Source: Agapetus fuscipes
Lineage: Eukaryota > Arthropoda > Insecta > Trichoptera > Glossosomatidae
DNA length: 64,000 bases
Assembly: GCA_951799405.1 (NCBI GenBank)
Contig: OX637345.1
Location: 11,470,001-11,534,000 of the forward strand
Reading direction: 5' to 3'
How positions within the stretch are numbered: position 1 is the stretch's first letter; every line of letters begins with the position of its first letter. Positions 25,401 through 40,400 of this stretch are shown piece by piece. The notes below the pieces were generated by a model. That model had not been told where the DNA came from, searched no databases, and saw only the letters and a program-made list of their open reading frames with translations. The translations under genes and the position numbers were made by a program.

Positions 25401-28400
25401 AAAAATTAATGCTTTCGAAATGTGGTGCTGAAGGCGCATGCTCCGAATTCCATGGACAGTTAGAGGTACCAACGAGTCCATTTGTCGGGAGCTACGTTCG
25501 AATGGCTTGACTCTGGACAGTGTCTGTACATGACGGGTTCTTCAGTTCTTCGGACACGTTGTCCGTAGCAATGAGGATAGCCTGGAACGACTGGTTGTGA
25601 TCGCTAGTTTGAACGATGAGAGGGAAAGGAAGATCTCCCACACGATGGACCGACTAAGTGAAGACAGCAGCAGGCACCCCGGTGGTTGGAGCGCTGCGCC
25701 AGCGCAGTCCATATAGAGGACTAGGGAAGAGTGATTACTTCCTCAAGGATCACAACCCTCAGCAATGAGGAATAAAATAAATCAGGAGAAGATAAGGTTT
25801 TCTTGTGTAAGTGCACATGCAGCATGTGTAAGTGAGAACGTACGTTTATATGCACGTAGAGTAAACTTCAAATTTTAACAAATCTCTGCAACGTAGATGA
25901 TACGCGGAAACCTATATTATTGACAGGTAAGGTGGCCAGGAAAAGGTGACCGCAAATTTGTTGAAAAATTCGGCTTACTGAGAATATGCACAAATTTCTT
26001 GTAAGGTTGGGTAAACCTCGCCGGTACGCAGACCTGACTAAGAAGAAAACTATCGGCTGTATGACCTAGCAACCAAAGTAAAGGTCATTATAGGGTGTGT
26101 GCACGTGCAGGCGTATACAGCAAGGATAAATAATAATATTAGGATCATTTATTTGGTGAGCGCTGTTTTTGTGTGTATCACACCTCAAGAGCCCTGTGCG
26201 AGCTTGGTCGTCGCTGTAGAAAGCGCCAATTCTCAAGCAAGACCCAGTTGCTGTAAGGCTGGATATACGAGTACCTTTAGTGACCGTTCTTTGGTAAAGG
26301 TATATGAATTTTTCACCCAGCGAAGAGCATATTTGAAAATATAAATGGTATATTTTTTGTGCTCCGCCGGGATTCGAACCCGCAACCTTCCATTTACGAG
26401 TCAGAAGTGTTAAACACTAGACTGCGGACCGGTCAAACATCATCATCATCAATGGCACGACAATCGAGGTTTGGACTCCTTACAAGCGGAAGAAGTGTGG
26501 AAATCCTGTAGTTTGTCATGAGTTCACTTACTATAGGAAGTTCCTTCCAATAAAATGTTTAATCCACGATTTCTCAAATGAGTGAATCAGCACCTATTCA
26601 GTTTTACCTTTGAGGTGGTGATTGATTGATTGATTGATGATGGATGATTTCTTTCCTGTGGTGCCATTTAATGGTCCAGGACCATCTCAAGGACGCCATA
26701 GCTTCTGGAAAAAAACAGTGTCTTCAGTCCCTTTCTGAAGGTGGTGGTAGGCTGATTCGCGCGAACACCGACGGACAAATTGTTCCAGACAACCGGCCCG
26801 GCCACTGCAAAGCTCTTGTCTACAAAATTTGATGTATTCGCTCTATTGGGCACCATGACCTTGTTGACAGCAGTGAGGGCAGAGCGTAGTGGTCGTTTTG
26901 AAGGCTTATCGACAGAACATAGCTCAGCGAGACATGGGGGTGCCGTGCCGTTCGGGGCCATATGTACCTACAGTGAGACACAACATAAATTCTACCCTCT
27001 CTCGGACCCTCAGCCAGTGCAGTTCTCTCAGCAATGGCGAAATATTACAGCTCTTCCCCTGTCAAAAAATTGCCCTGGCAGCAGCATTGAAAGCCATTTG
27101 CAGCCGATCAAATAATTTCTGCGGTAGTCCAGCATATATAATATTACAGCAGTCCAATCGAGAGACGACGAAAGCAGCTACGAGGCTTTTGACAGCATCC
27201 GCAGGCAAACATCTTGAGATGAGGCTCAATTGGCGGATGTAGAAGAAAGCTGTGCTCACTGTCTTGGGCCTCCATCGATAGTGCTCCGTCTAGTAAGACA
27301 CCAAGGTCGGATATTATCTTTGCAACTTACATAGATTATAGATCCTGGTTTGCCTGGTTTGATTCTACACCGCCTCATCTATCAGTTCTTTACGCTTGGT
27401 TCTGTTTTGTCTTTTAGACAAATGGACCGACGCGTGTGAGACATATGTAAGTGTACAGGAATACATCCGATGTTTATAAATACCTAACAGACGGCCGCCA
27501 TTTTGGATATTATAAATACCTACGCACTCAAACACTCATAATTAGCTGCTCCACTCGTGGTGGCTGTATCCGCTGCACAATCAGAGCATCACATCTACCT
27601 ATAATCTAAGTTCGAAACTATAGTGTAACATTCAGGATTCATATTTGATGCATGCCCACTTCAAGCGTACACGGATAAGTTCGCGCTTCCGCACGCTGCG
27701 AGTGTACCAATTATAAAAATGAAAATTTAATGAAAACCCTAATGTCAACTAAACATAAGCCCTGCAACTCTTGCCGCGTTTCGGGGTAAAAATGGTGTAC
27801 TGAATATTTTTTACAGTATGGGTGATCAGCCTCATACCAACCTATATGTCAAGATGGACAACACAAGATGGAAAAGCTAGAAAACAAAATAAATAAAACA
27901 TCACAGTACACCTTAATTGGGGACACGGAATTTAGCAGAATAGCGCTTGAGGTTTTTGGTAAAGGTAAATGAACTTTTAAGCCAGCGAAGATCACACATC
28001 TGTAATAATCTATAATCTAAGCTGCAAGGATATGTAAGCATTTAAGGCTCATATGAAATGCATGCCTACAGACAGGCACATGTAGGTTCGCGCCTACACA
28101 TTCTGCATGTGTGCATACAAATAAGGAAAACCTCACATGGACATAAACTTTGCAACTCCTGCCGCCGTTCCCTGAACCGGGGTGGCATTGGCAAAAGTAA
28201 ACCGATTTTTACAGCACGGGTGGTCAGCCTCGTACCAACCTATCAGTCAAGGAACTTGAAAACATAAATTGCATATTTTTTTGTACTCCGCCGGGATTCT
28301 AGCCACAACCTTCCATTTACGAGTCCGAAGCGTTCCCACTAGACTACACCGGTTACCACTGGGCTACCTACCGGTAGGAGATACCTGTAGTAGGTACCTG

Positions 28401-31400
28401 TAGTAGGTGACTGTGGGTTACCAGTCGTACTCTATTTCCCACACATATTGTGATCCGATCATGAAACACGATCTGCCGTAGCTGCAGTAAACACTCCGCA
28501 TACTCCATCAGATATATTATATTATACAACCTTGTCCGGTCCGTAGTCCAGTGGTAACACTTCGGACTCTGAATGGAAGGTTGTGGGTTCGAATCCTGGC
28601 GGAGCACAACAAATATCCCATTTATATTTTCAAATTTGCTCTTCGCTGGGTTGAAAAATTTATAAATCTTTACCAATGACCGGTCACCAAAGGTCCATCC
28701 GGCCTTGCAGCAACTGGGTCTTGCTTGAGAATTGGCGCTTTGCAGCGACGACGACCAAGATCGTAAAAAGGTCGATAGCTCAATTGGTAGAGTGATTGCA
28801 TTCCATACCGAGAGCAAGGGTTCGATCTCAAGGTTTACTCAGCCTTCGCAAGAAATGATAACCAGCACCCCCGGGAGCTGGGAAACCTTCACTTCAACTG
28901 AAAGTGGTTGATGTGAGGCCGGCCCCTTTAGCCGTAAAAATAAATAGGTCCCGAATCGCCACTGCGACCCCTTCGGGGATAACGCAGGCAAGAAGTTATA
29001 CTATACACTACAGTATGTGTATGTGTAGCTTAGTTGCGTTGCGTCCGGTCGATGGTTCAGGTGGTAGAGCGCTCGCTTTCCATGCCGAGAGCTAGAGTTA
29101 AATCCAAGCTGACAGTGCCGGAAATGATTTCGCATTTCGGTGTTTATTTGAAATACAAAAAAATAACAATACCCGAAAGGCTTACTCAGCCTTCACAATA
29201 AATGAGAATCAGCCCCTCGGGAGCTGGGAAAACGCCACATCAACTGAAGTGGTTGGCGCAAGGCTAGCGCCCTTACCTGTCAAGATAAATAGGCGCCACA
29301 TGCGAAAACTTCGGGAAAACAATTATGTTTTTTTTTTAAAGAAATCCTGTGCGGGAGACTCCCTAGATTCTAGAGACTCTAGGGGTCTATGACACTTGTT
29401 GTAGTGCCGCAGACGTGTACGAACTTGGTCGTCGCTATAAAGCGCTAATACTCAAGCAAGACCCAGTTGCTGTAAGGCTGGATGGACCTTTGGTGACCGG
29501 TCATTGGTAAAGATTTATGAATTTTTCAACCCAGCGAAGAGCAAATTTGAAAATATAAATGATATATTTTTTTGTGTTCCGCCGGGATTCGAACCCACAA
29601 CCTTCCCATTCAGAGTCCGCAGTGTTACCACAGAGCTACGGACCGGTCAAATGTGTGCTGTTTAGTTACGTTCATTTATTTTAGAGTCATGGGCACGCCT
29701 CTGACCTAATGTTTCTTGTTTTTTCGCACCGTTGCTTTTACTTCACTGTAGGCCTTCAGTGACTTGAGAACACAAGTCAAGGAGTTTCATTTTCCTTACT
29801 ATGTAAAGTAAAGGAATGACAATACGGTCACAGTCACAATGGATTAAGGATGAGCGCACACTTACTAGGATGGAGTACGTTTTGTTAATTAATTGTTTGT
29901 TAAGGGGGCAATGAGGTAATTGAGTTTAGAGCGAGACGGGGCAGGGAGGCCACTTGAGTCACAGATTAAGTGAGTCCAGTGAGTCAATAACTCATTCCAT
30001 GACATTGATGTGAGCATGACGATAATTCATTGGCGAGCTGGTGCTTTGTTTTTTGATGAGTGTTTTCCTAGTCAAAGTCTCGACGTATCTAGCTAGACAG
30101 AAGGCGATTAAATAAAGCCGCGCGTAAACAGCTGATCTCGCGGTTAAATGTTCGCCATAGTTGTAAATCTATTATATAAAATCAAACGGATGTGTGGATG
30201 TTTGTCCAGTAAGGATTCCTCAACTACTGAACAGATTGAGATGAAACTTACATGAGTTGTTGTTTACATGCCAATTTAGGTTTCTGTATAAAAAAAACTC
30301 GAGCGATAAAGGAAATGAGAGCAGAAATATGCTTAAACTATTTCACCTCATGACAGGGATTTTTTACTTTATTTAGACTTCAATAAGTGTGCATAGACAC
30401 AACACAGTAGAGGCACATCTGCAGCGATACTGGTCACCCCTAACAGAATGTCGGTATGATACAGTACGATGAGTAAGACGAGCCACCACAAGGGGTGGCA
30501 GGGAACAGCTAGTAAATACTCGTAAATAAAAAAAACTCGTCCAGCTACCCGCTTATGGAAAAATTTACCGGTATCTGTGTTCCCACCCTAATTTAACCCG
30601 GACCTATTCAAAAGTAATATCAATCGCCCTTTCAGTGTCTTAAAACAAAGCCAACACTACACACACCACAACACTACGCAGCTAACAGCCCTGCTACAAA
30701 GGATAAGGACATCAACCGCCACATCACTCCCACCTCTGCACTCAAGTGTAGCGCAGAGGTGGGAGTGATATACGAGATATCGATATATATACGAGACATC
30801 CCTAGAGTCTTTGAAATCTAGAGAGTTTCCCGTTCAAGATTCCTGAAAAAAAAAACTACGCACCTTACAGCCCTGCTACAAAGGATCAGGACATCAACCG
30901 CAACAACATCTCTGCGGCACTTCAACAAGTGCCATATATCCCTAGAGGCTCTGAAATGTAGGGAGTCTCCCGCACAACAATCTTAAAAAAGGCTCTACTC
31001 ACCATTCTTGATGGCATTGCTTTCAGGTACACAGTTGTTGGTCTGGTCTCCAGCACTTGGCGCCGCAGCGGCCTCTCTCTGGGGATCCACGCAGGCCGAG
31101 GAGATGGACGGACTGGAGGAGGGATCCTCCACAGACTTCCACGAGGACCTGGCGACAAGAACAAAGCAAATCATCAGCTATGTTAATGTATAACGCTAGG
31201 AGACCACAAAGGCCCAGGGGTGGAAGTCTCATCACCACGGTAATTCTTACTTATCGAATACCAATAATATTTGTATTCAGACTAATCAGCTGTTCACTTG
31301 CGGCCATCTTGGATTGACAGGTCTTCATACAAATATTACTGATATTTGGTAGGTAAGAATTACCGTGGGGATGAGACTTCCAGCCCTGATCAGCTACTAA

Positions 31401-34400
31401 TTGCGTGTTAATAAATAAACATTAGGATGATTTTGGTGAGCGCTGTTTTTGTGTGAATCACACCTCAAAAGTCCTCTGAGAGCTTGGTCGTCGTAAGAGA
31501 AAGCGGCAATTACACAAGCAAGACCCAGTTTCTGAACAAGACCCCAGGCTGGTAGAACTGTTGGTGACCGGTTTTTGGTAAGACATACTAATTTTTCACC
31601 GAGCGAAGAGCATAATTTTAAATTGAAAGGGTATTTTTTTTGTGATCCTCCTGGAATCTAACCCACGAACTTTAGCTTTTGAGTCCGAAGAGTAGTGGTT
31701 CAAAGTTGCAAAGATATATTTACATTTAAACTCATATTGAATGCATGCCCACAAACATACATAAGTAAGATCGTGCCTTGAAATGCTGCATGTGTACTTA
31801 ATTTCAAATTGAAATAAAACCTGCAATTTTGGCCGACCTTCCGTGAAACAGGGATGACATTGGCAAAGTGAACCATTTTTACATGTGGTCAGCCTCATAC
31901 CAACCTAAAAGTCAAGGAATATTGATTATCTAACAAACTGAAAATAATAATCTGTAATCTCTTGTCAATGAGTCATTGTTGTCAAAAAAAGAATAACAGT
32001 AAAAAATATTTCCCAATGCGTGTTCATCTGAAATCGACATGTGAATCAAAGTAATGAAAAATGACACATAGCGTGATTAATTCCTTGAAGTCCATTTGAA
32101 AAGTTCTAGATGTTTCCAAATTACGGATTGATAATTACTTAATTCGTGTTTGTATCTTTTCCAAGAAAATGACCAGTACAAATCTAAATCTAAGTTGCAA
32201 AGATATATATCATTTGAGATTCATATTAAATGCATTCTCACAAGCAGAGACGCATAATTTCGCGCTCACACATGCCGCATGTGGACCTACAATATAAAAA
32301 CCCAATCTCAAATGAACATAAGCCCTGCAACTCTTGCCGACCTTCCCTGAAATAAGGGTGACATTGGCAAAGTGAACCATTTTTTTCAGTATGGGTGGTC
32401 AGCCTCATACCAACCTATAAGTCAAGGATACAAATAATGGCTTCATTTTCTTCGCACCTTCTTTCTCTGTAACTGTAACTCTGTTGCCAATCCGCTAGGG
32501 ATGGCCAGAGCCTCTGCAGATCTGCCTCCATTTGTTCCTATCCTTACGTATATACCTCTTTCAATTCATTCATCTCCATCACTTTTTTCGTACATTTTCT
32601 TCTTTTACATTCACTTTGTGTAATATTATATTATATTCTTATACAATCTCGTCAATCTTATCACTTTACTTCTCTCGGTCGTCCATTATGTAACGAATCT
32701 CCATGTTTCGAGAATGTTCTTAATTATCTGTATATATTAGGGCCAGAATCGCCTAGTTGGTGGTTGTATATCAATCAACCGTTGTACTACGTTCACGTGT
32801 AAGAACTCTGTCGTAACGGAAAGTGAAAAAATAATTTGTGTAAAATAAATAAACCAGTTTTTATTTAATGAGAACCCTTTAAAAAAAAATAACAATTTAC
32901 TGTTATGATTTGTTTGACGTCAATTCAATAAAACAGCGATTAATTTATTCTACACAATTTATTTGACGATTCACTCACATTTGGTTCACAATTAACTTTT
33001 GTACCGGTTAGCTCGGCGCCTCTTATACGAGTCTGCCTTCAAAGCATCGTGATCTCTGTTTATGGATGTATAAGGGTCACTCTAGCATACGCCAGATCAT
33101 GCTCTAGCATTGTCATTTAGAAGCTTCAAGCGAACACTATAACGAGCATCTAAACACTTACATCTAGAGACACACTCACACAAGGAAGTAACAAGCCGGT
33201 GTTATGGCCGAGGATCAAGTCGCTATTCTTGACTAGTGCATTTGAAACAAAATAACGCTGGTTGGAATCACGTCTAGACCATTTGACCAAAACTTTGAAC
33301 CTGGTTCAACAGACACCATTGCATGCATACAAGCTTCTGCTTTCGCATGAAGACAACTGGCCTGGTAAAATGGGTTGGGGAATTCCATTCCTCTTCACAA
33401 ATCTAATTTAAAAAAAAAAGCTACACACAACCATAAGTAAACATACACAGACATACAACCACACGTTCGTAACAATACATAAGGTGCTTACGGTCTTTTG
33501 TGGACGTTCCTCCTGAGCTCTGCAGCGATGACGCAGAACTCTCCGAACGACAGAGTATGGGAGCTTCTCTTGGCGCAGGATCTAGCGCACACCAGCATCT
33601 CAAACACTGAAACAAACAAAGACAATGCCGTAAGTCAATAAAATATCGGCAAGGTTTACTCAGCTTTCACAAGAAATGAGTACCAGCCCCCTCGAGAGTT
33701 GGGAAACCACCACTTTCACCGAAGTGGTTGACTTAAGGCCGGCCCCCTTACCTGTAGAAAATAAATAGATTCCACTCACCGCATGCAAAACCCTTCGGGG
33801 ATAACGCGGCAAGCAGTTACACTATATGTGTAGCTTAGTTTCGAGCTGCGTTGCATCTGACTTATTACACTCTCTCTATTATAAAAAAAAACTGGTACGT
33901 TCACATGTCGCGCGGAGTAAAAATGTATGGAAATTCGCATTTCCATTTACGCTCACTGGAGGCGTTGTTTAATGTTTTTATGAAAGATTCAACAACAAAA
34001 AATTATAAAACGTGTAAGCGTGAACTTGCACGTGTCTGATTGTGGGCATGTATTCAATACGAACCTTAAATGTTAACATATCTTTACAACTCAGCTTATA
34101 GATTAATGGTAGGGCAATGGCTATACTCAATGAGATCTCTTCTTCGGTTGATATCTTCCACCTGAGTGAAAATCAGTTTAGACAGAGGCTTCCGTTTCTC
34201 CTAAGCTGATTTTGGTTACTTATTCTCATCTTTGATTTTTTTTCTTTTAAATTTTATGTCATATAATGCAAATGAATGTTTTTAATTATTGTATGTATTA
34301 TGGGGCTTCCACACGCTTGCCAACCCATCACAAGTCAAGCGCACAGTGTGTCGTCTAGAACATGCTAGCTGGACAAAATTTTGTCTAATGGACTAATTTT

Positions 34401-37400
34401 GTCCAGCTAGCATGTTCTAGACGACACACTGTGCGCTTGACTTGTGATGGGTTGGCAAGCGTGTGGAAGCCCCATTAGGTTTAACCTGTCATGTACAATA
34501 ATGTGTGAAAATGAATCTATCTATCTACAGGAGGTACAGATTATGAATAGAGCAATTAAAACTGTTGTTGATCTCCATGATATTCCAGGAAATCGTCTGT
34601 TACTGTTGACATCCTGATATCCATGAGGTCACCGCACACTTCCTGGTGGCCGCCGTGACCTCTGACACGTCATGGCGGACCAGCCGGCAGGGCCTGACCT
34701 TGCGGAGGAACCGGTTCTTCAGAGTCCCTTCCACACAGAGAGCATAAACACGAGTTCGCATTTCTGAACCCTATTGTAATATCGAAACTTTTTTACCAGA
34801 GGTGCTTTAAAAGTTCACATACATTTTTCTCGAATACTCAATACTTCGAGTATTGTGAAAAAAAACTCGTACTACGGGTACTGTTCTCAATTAAGCGTTA
34901 AGGGGTCAAAATATGACGAGAGCACTGGAAAACAGGAGTTTGACAGGAAAAACATTTATAGATAGAGCTAAGTATGAATGGTGAAAAAAAAATGCGAGAT
35001 GATAATCTAATCTAATCTAATCTAAGTTACAAAGATATGTTACATTGGAGATTCACATTACATGCATTCCCACAACCAGACACGTACAAGTTCGCGCTTG
35101 CACGTGCCTCATGTGAGCCTACAACATAAAAACCAATCTCAAATGGACATACACCCTGTAACTCTTGCCGTCCTTCCCTGTAACAGGGGTGACATTGGCA
35201 AAGTGAACCATTTTTACAGCATGGGTGGTCAGCCGCATACCAACCTATAATTCAAGGAACATACACGACAAATTACATTTTTTAAATCAATAAATAATAA
35301 TATACATGGACATCAAAAACCTAAAACATAAAACAAATTTCATTTTAATAAACCCTAGCCGCTAACATTACAGATCAACCGCCATTTCTTTCTGTCCTTA
35401 CATACTTTTTTCATTTCCTCTAGAGTCATAACCTTCTTCATGCAAGCGATAGAGGCTGTGAAAATATTATAGAAATAATCAAGATAATTATGTAGGTTAG
35501 TGCATGTGTACTTACAAATTAAAATCTAAAACTCAAATGAACATAAGCCCTACAACTTTTGCCGACCATCCCTGAAAAATAGGTGACGACATTGGCAAAG
35601 TGAACCATTTTTTACAGTATGGGTGAGTGTTCAGCATCACACGAACCTAAGTCAAGGAATGACAACAGTTATATTTTAGAGTTAATAATAATTATATTAA
35701 GCTGATTTATTTGGTGAGAGCTGCTTATGTGTGGATCACATCTCAAGAGCCCTCTACGAGCTTGGACGTCACTCTAGAAAGCACCAATTTTCAAGCAAGA
35801 CCCAGTATATGTAAAGCTGGGTGGACCTACGGTCACCGGTCTTAGGTTAAAACAGATTAATTTCAAACCAGCGCGAGCGAAGAGAAAATTTAAAAAATTA
35901 AATATTTTTTCATGCTCTGCCGGGATTCGAGCTCACTGCCTTCCAATCACGAGTCCAAAATAGTAACCACTACGGACCGGTCTAAAAGAGTTGTCACTCG
36001 GACGATAACAAAATACTAAGAAGTATGATCTATGATTTGCATGTCTAATATGAAGAGGCTGTATGGAGTGTTGTGCAACTTAGATTACAGAAAAATGTGC
36101 TAGAATGTTTCGGGTGAGTGTTGTTATTTGTGTGGGCGTGCGAGTGACGTCATCAACAGTAATAATTAACAATCGAAATATTATGTACGGGGCGTATACG
36201 TCAGCCCAGCGCTCGCTAAAATCCGCATGAGCCAGCCTAATATGGCAGTTGTAGCTGCATGTAAACAACCATCAAAATATATTATTGTGTCTAATCATTT
36301 GCATACTTTCCATCGATCAATAAATCGATACCGTAAAAGTAAAACTGAAAAAGTGACATACTAAACTAACATGGGTTTCTCAGATAAATGCACCTTTTTT
36401 CCTATTTTCTACGAGAGAAAACGATACAAAGGTGTGAAAAATATATTTGAAGATAGGAGGGAATAAAGCATGGCGGTGCCTGAACAGCTGATCGTTGCTG
36501 CATATAAAATAGATCCGCTGTTGATACGCCGCCATGTTCTATTCCGTCCTATCTTCAAACAGATACGGTGAGATCTATCGATGGTCATCGAGACTTCCAA
36601 CCCGGGTGTTCTTCAGCCTTGCTGAGAGTGTTAAATTGGAGTTGTTCATTCTAATTGTTGTGATCTTACTTGGGTTTTTTTTTTTTAACTGCGATTTATT
36701 TATTTAACAAGATTTATTTTGCACAATATTGGTTACACAGTACTGATCACTCTTCTCGCTCTAGCTTATGTCTTCGCGTTCCGCGTTACAATGTTTCAAG
36801 CGACTCTGGCTGCCACACAGAATCTTTGCTCGTATATACACGGGCGGCACAGAAGATTCTTGCATGTTCGAGATACTTCCACTAGAATTGTTCGACACTA
36901 TTCCAGAGACGTTACGCACGCCAGCAAGCTACGTGCCTAGGTACACGTACACACACTTAAAGTAGATTATGATAGAAGCAGGCACACACACACCAGCAAG
37001 CTACGTGTTTAGGTTCAAGTCCCAACGAACTCATACGTTCGTAACATAATAATTTCACCAGCTCAATGCAGGCGCCCTTCTGTGACAGAACTGATCACAA
37101 CGGGCTCTCTGTAGATGTCATAGAGCTTAATAACAAGCATGGTTTTTCTTCTTCTTTCGTCTTTGTCATCCTCTATTAATCTATTTTGAGTGAGATTGCA
37201 GTTTTTTCGATAAACGTGACGCGCGGCGCCACATTTTGTCAATATTTAGTAAGCGGCCAACTCAATAATAGCAAACGTACATATTTTGTACCATTCATGG
37301 TAAACATTGCTAAATGTGCTAAATTTATTGCAAAAATATCATGGCTACTCTGCAAAAACAAATTATCTTCTTATTTAAAAAAATATACTTATAAAGACAT

Positions 37401-40400
37401 TCATGAAAAGACTAGGGGCGTTGCCCCTGGCTGCTACGCAGCCCAACCCCTTAACATTTGGTGAATGTGTATATTGCGCATAGTTTCCTCGCGTTAAAAT
37501 TCGGAAAACATGTAAAATAAAAACATGCAGCCTTTGTAAAAGAAAATCGACCACCCATAGTTTAAAAAATGGTTCACTTTGAAGATTTCAGCTGTGTTTC
37601 AGGGAAGATTGGCAAGAGTTGCAGGGCTTATATTAATTTGAGATTGGGTTTTTATGTTGTAAGTCAACATGCATTATGTGTAAGCGTGAACTTATAAATG
37701 TCTGCTTGTGGGAATGCATTTAATATGAATCTCGATTGGTATGTATCTTTGCAACTTAGATTATAGAACTTAACAAAATAATTTCCTTGACTTATAGGTT
37801 AGTATGTGGCTGACCACCCATACTGTAAGAATGGTTTACCATGAAAATTTTATCTCTGTTTGAGGAAAAGTCGGCAAGAGTTGCAGGGCTTATGTTCATT
37901 TGAGATTAGTTTTTTATTTTATAAGTCCACATGGGGCATTTGTAAGCGCGAACTTATACCTGTCTGCTAGTGGGAATGCATTTAATATGAATCTCAAATG
38001 GTATGTATCTTGCAACTTAGATTAATGAACTAAACAAAATAATTTCCTTGACTAAAAGGTTAGTATGTGGCTGACCACCCATACTGTAAGCAATGGTTCA
38101 CAATGCAAATTTTATCTCTGTTTGAGGAAAAGTCGGCAAGAGTTGCAGGGCTTATGTTCATTTGAGATTAGTTTTTTTTATTTTGCAAGTCCACATTGGG
38201 CATTTGTAAGCGTGAACTTGTACCTGTCTGCTTGTGGGAATGCATTTTATATGAATCTCAAATGGTATGTATCTTTGCAACTTAGATTATAGAACTAAAC
38301 AAAATAATTTCCTTGACTTATAGGTTAGTATGTGGCTGACCACCCATACTGTAAGATTGTTTTACAATGAAAATTTTATCTCTGTTTGAGGAAAAGTCGG
38401 CAAGAGTTGCAGGGCTTATGTTCATTTAAGATTAGTTTTTTATTTTATAAGTCCACATGGGGCATTTGTAAGCGCGAACTTATACCTGTCTGCTTGTGGG
38501 AATGCATTTAATATGAATCTCAAATGGTATGTATCTTGCAACTTAGATTAATGAACTAAACAAATTAATTTCCTTGACTAAAAGGTTAGTATGTGGCTGA
38601 CCACCCATACTGTAAGCAATGGTTCACAATGCAAATTTTATCTCTGTTTGAGGAAAAGTCGGCAAGAGTTGCAGGGCTTATGTTCATTTGAGATTAGTTT
38701 TTTTTATTTTGCAAGTCCACATTGGGCATTTGTAAGCGTGAACTTGTACCTGTCTGCTTGTGGGAATGCATTTAATATGAATCTCAAATGGTATGTATCT
38801 TTGCAACTTAGATTATAGAACTAAACAAAATAATTTCCTTGACTAAAAGGTTAGTATGTGGCTGACCACCCATACTGTAAGCAATGGTTTACCATGCAAA
38901 TTTTATCTCTGTTTGAGGAAAAGTCGGCAAAAGTTGCAGGGCTTATGTTCATTTGAGATTAGTTTTTTTATTTTGCAAGTCCACATTGGGCATTTGTAAG
39001 CGTGAACTTGTACCTGTCTGCGTGTGGGAATGCATTTAATATGAATCTTAAATGGTATGTATCTTTGCAACTTAGATTATGTAAAGAAATACACAAAATA
39101 ATTTTCTTGACTTATAGGTTGGTATGAGGCTGACCACCCATACTTTAAAAAATGGTTTACTTTGCAAATTCACCTTTGTTTCAGGGAAGGTTGGCAAGAG
39201 TTGCAGGGCTTATGTTCATTTGGAATGGGCTGTTATGTTGTAAGTACACATGCAGCATATGTAAGCGGGAACTTATACATATCTGCTTGTGGGAATGCAT
39301 TTAATATAAATCTTAAATGATATATATCTTTGCAGCTTAGATTAGATTAGATTAGAACTTATACATGTCTGCTCGTAAGAATGCATGTAATATGAATCTC
39401 AAATGTTATATATGTTTGCAACTTAGATTACAGATTGAAATCCATTTTTATTTGGCTTTTTTTTTATTTTTAATTTGCATGAAATAAAAGAAAATGTAAA
39501 AAAAACTTTTACGTTTTGCCGCTAGATGTCAATATTGTTCCATACATTTTTAGTATGAACAAACAGATTAATTCCTAAAAGTTTTCATACATTTGTAAAC
39601 ACACACGCGTAAGCTCGCCGCATTGCAGCATATATACAAAAATTAATTTGCTATAGAGCATGAATGTGTTTCATCTGCTGTGATGGCATTGATTTTGAAA
39701 ATCGAAACTCGACGACGAATGACGACGACGAAGGGTAATATAATAAAGGATTAAGTTTGTTTTTATTCCATAAGAGTGGGTATTTTTTTATTCCTGAAAT
39801 TTAGTTTAAAATTAAGCTTTCACTCTTTTCAACAGATGGCAGGGTAATAAATGACTATATAGCTTTAATTGTAATGGTCTATTTAGCTGTATTGCGTAGT
39901 ATACCTACATGGGATAAGACATTGAGTAAGAGCATAGAGGAGCAGAAACTAACTTACTGCATTGATACATACCATATAACACATTTGTGATTTGTCTCTT
40001 AGTAGTCTTACGAAACATGTTTTTACGTGTCAAATTCTATGTTTCCTTGTTTTTTCCATTTTGTGTTTTGACACATAATTACAACACATGCTATAATGTC
40101 TACAAATTTGGCATTTTTCCCTTAAAATTTGTAAAATTTTTCGATTAAAAGTTTTTTAACGCGTGCGTACTATATTCGGACTGGCTCGGACATAGTACGC
40201 AAGCGGCAATGTTGCCACCTTTCTCGAAACATTTATACATTCGCCCATTAACTTATGATATCTGTGGACTAGACATTACTTTAACGAAAATATACATTAT
40301 GTTTTTACATCATATTTATTTTAAGCCATTATGGCATGTGTTATAGTTAAGTGTCGAAACACAAAATGGATTTGGACAAAATGGCCTTATTTCGTATGAC

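Noticed and set aside
26780..27242. Plus-strand frames of 111 and 117 codons
   Set aside because: They are antisense to the CR1/L2-type LINE reverse-transcriptase fragment on the minus strand.
28533..28610. tRNA gene on the plus strand
   Set aside because: It has A- and B-box-like segments but no cloverleaf closes, and the same head with its long body is repeated many times, so it is a SINE head. The same holds for 45398, 63315 and 40850.
38065..38818. Two near-identical 75-codon frames as a duplicated gene
   Set aside because: They are the SINE-L repeat read in one frame; other copies have stops and the composition is not protein-like.
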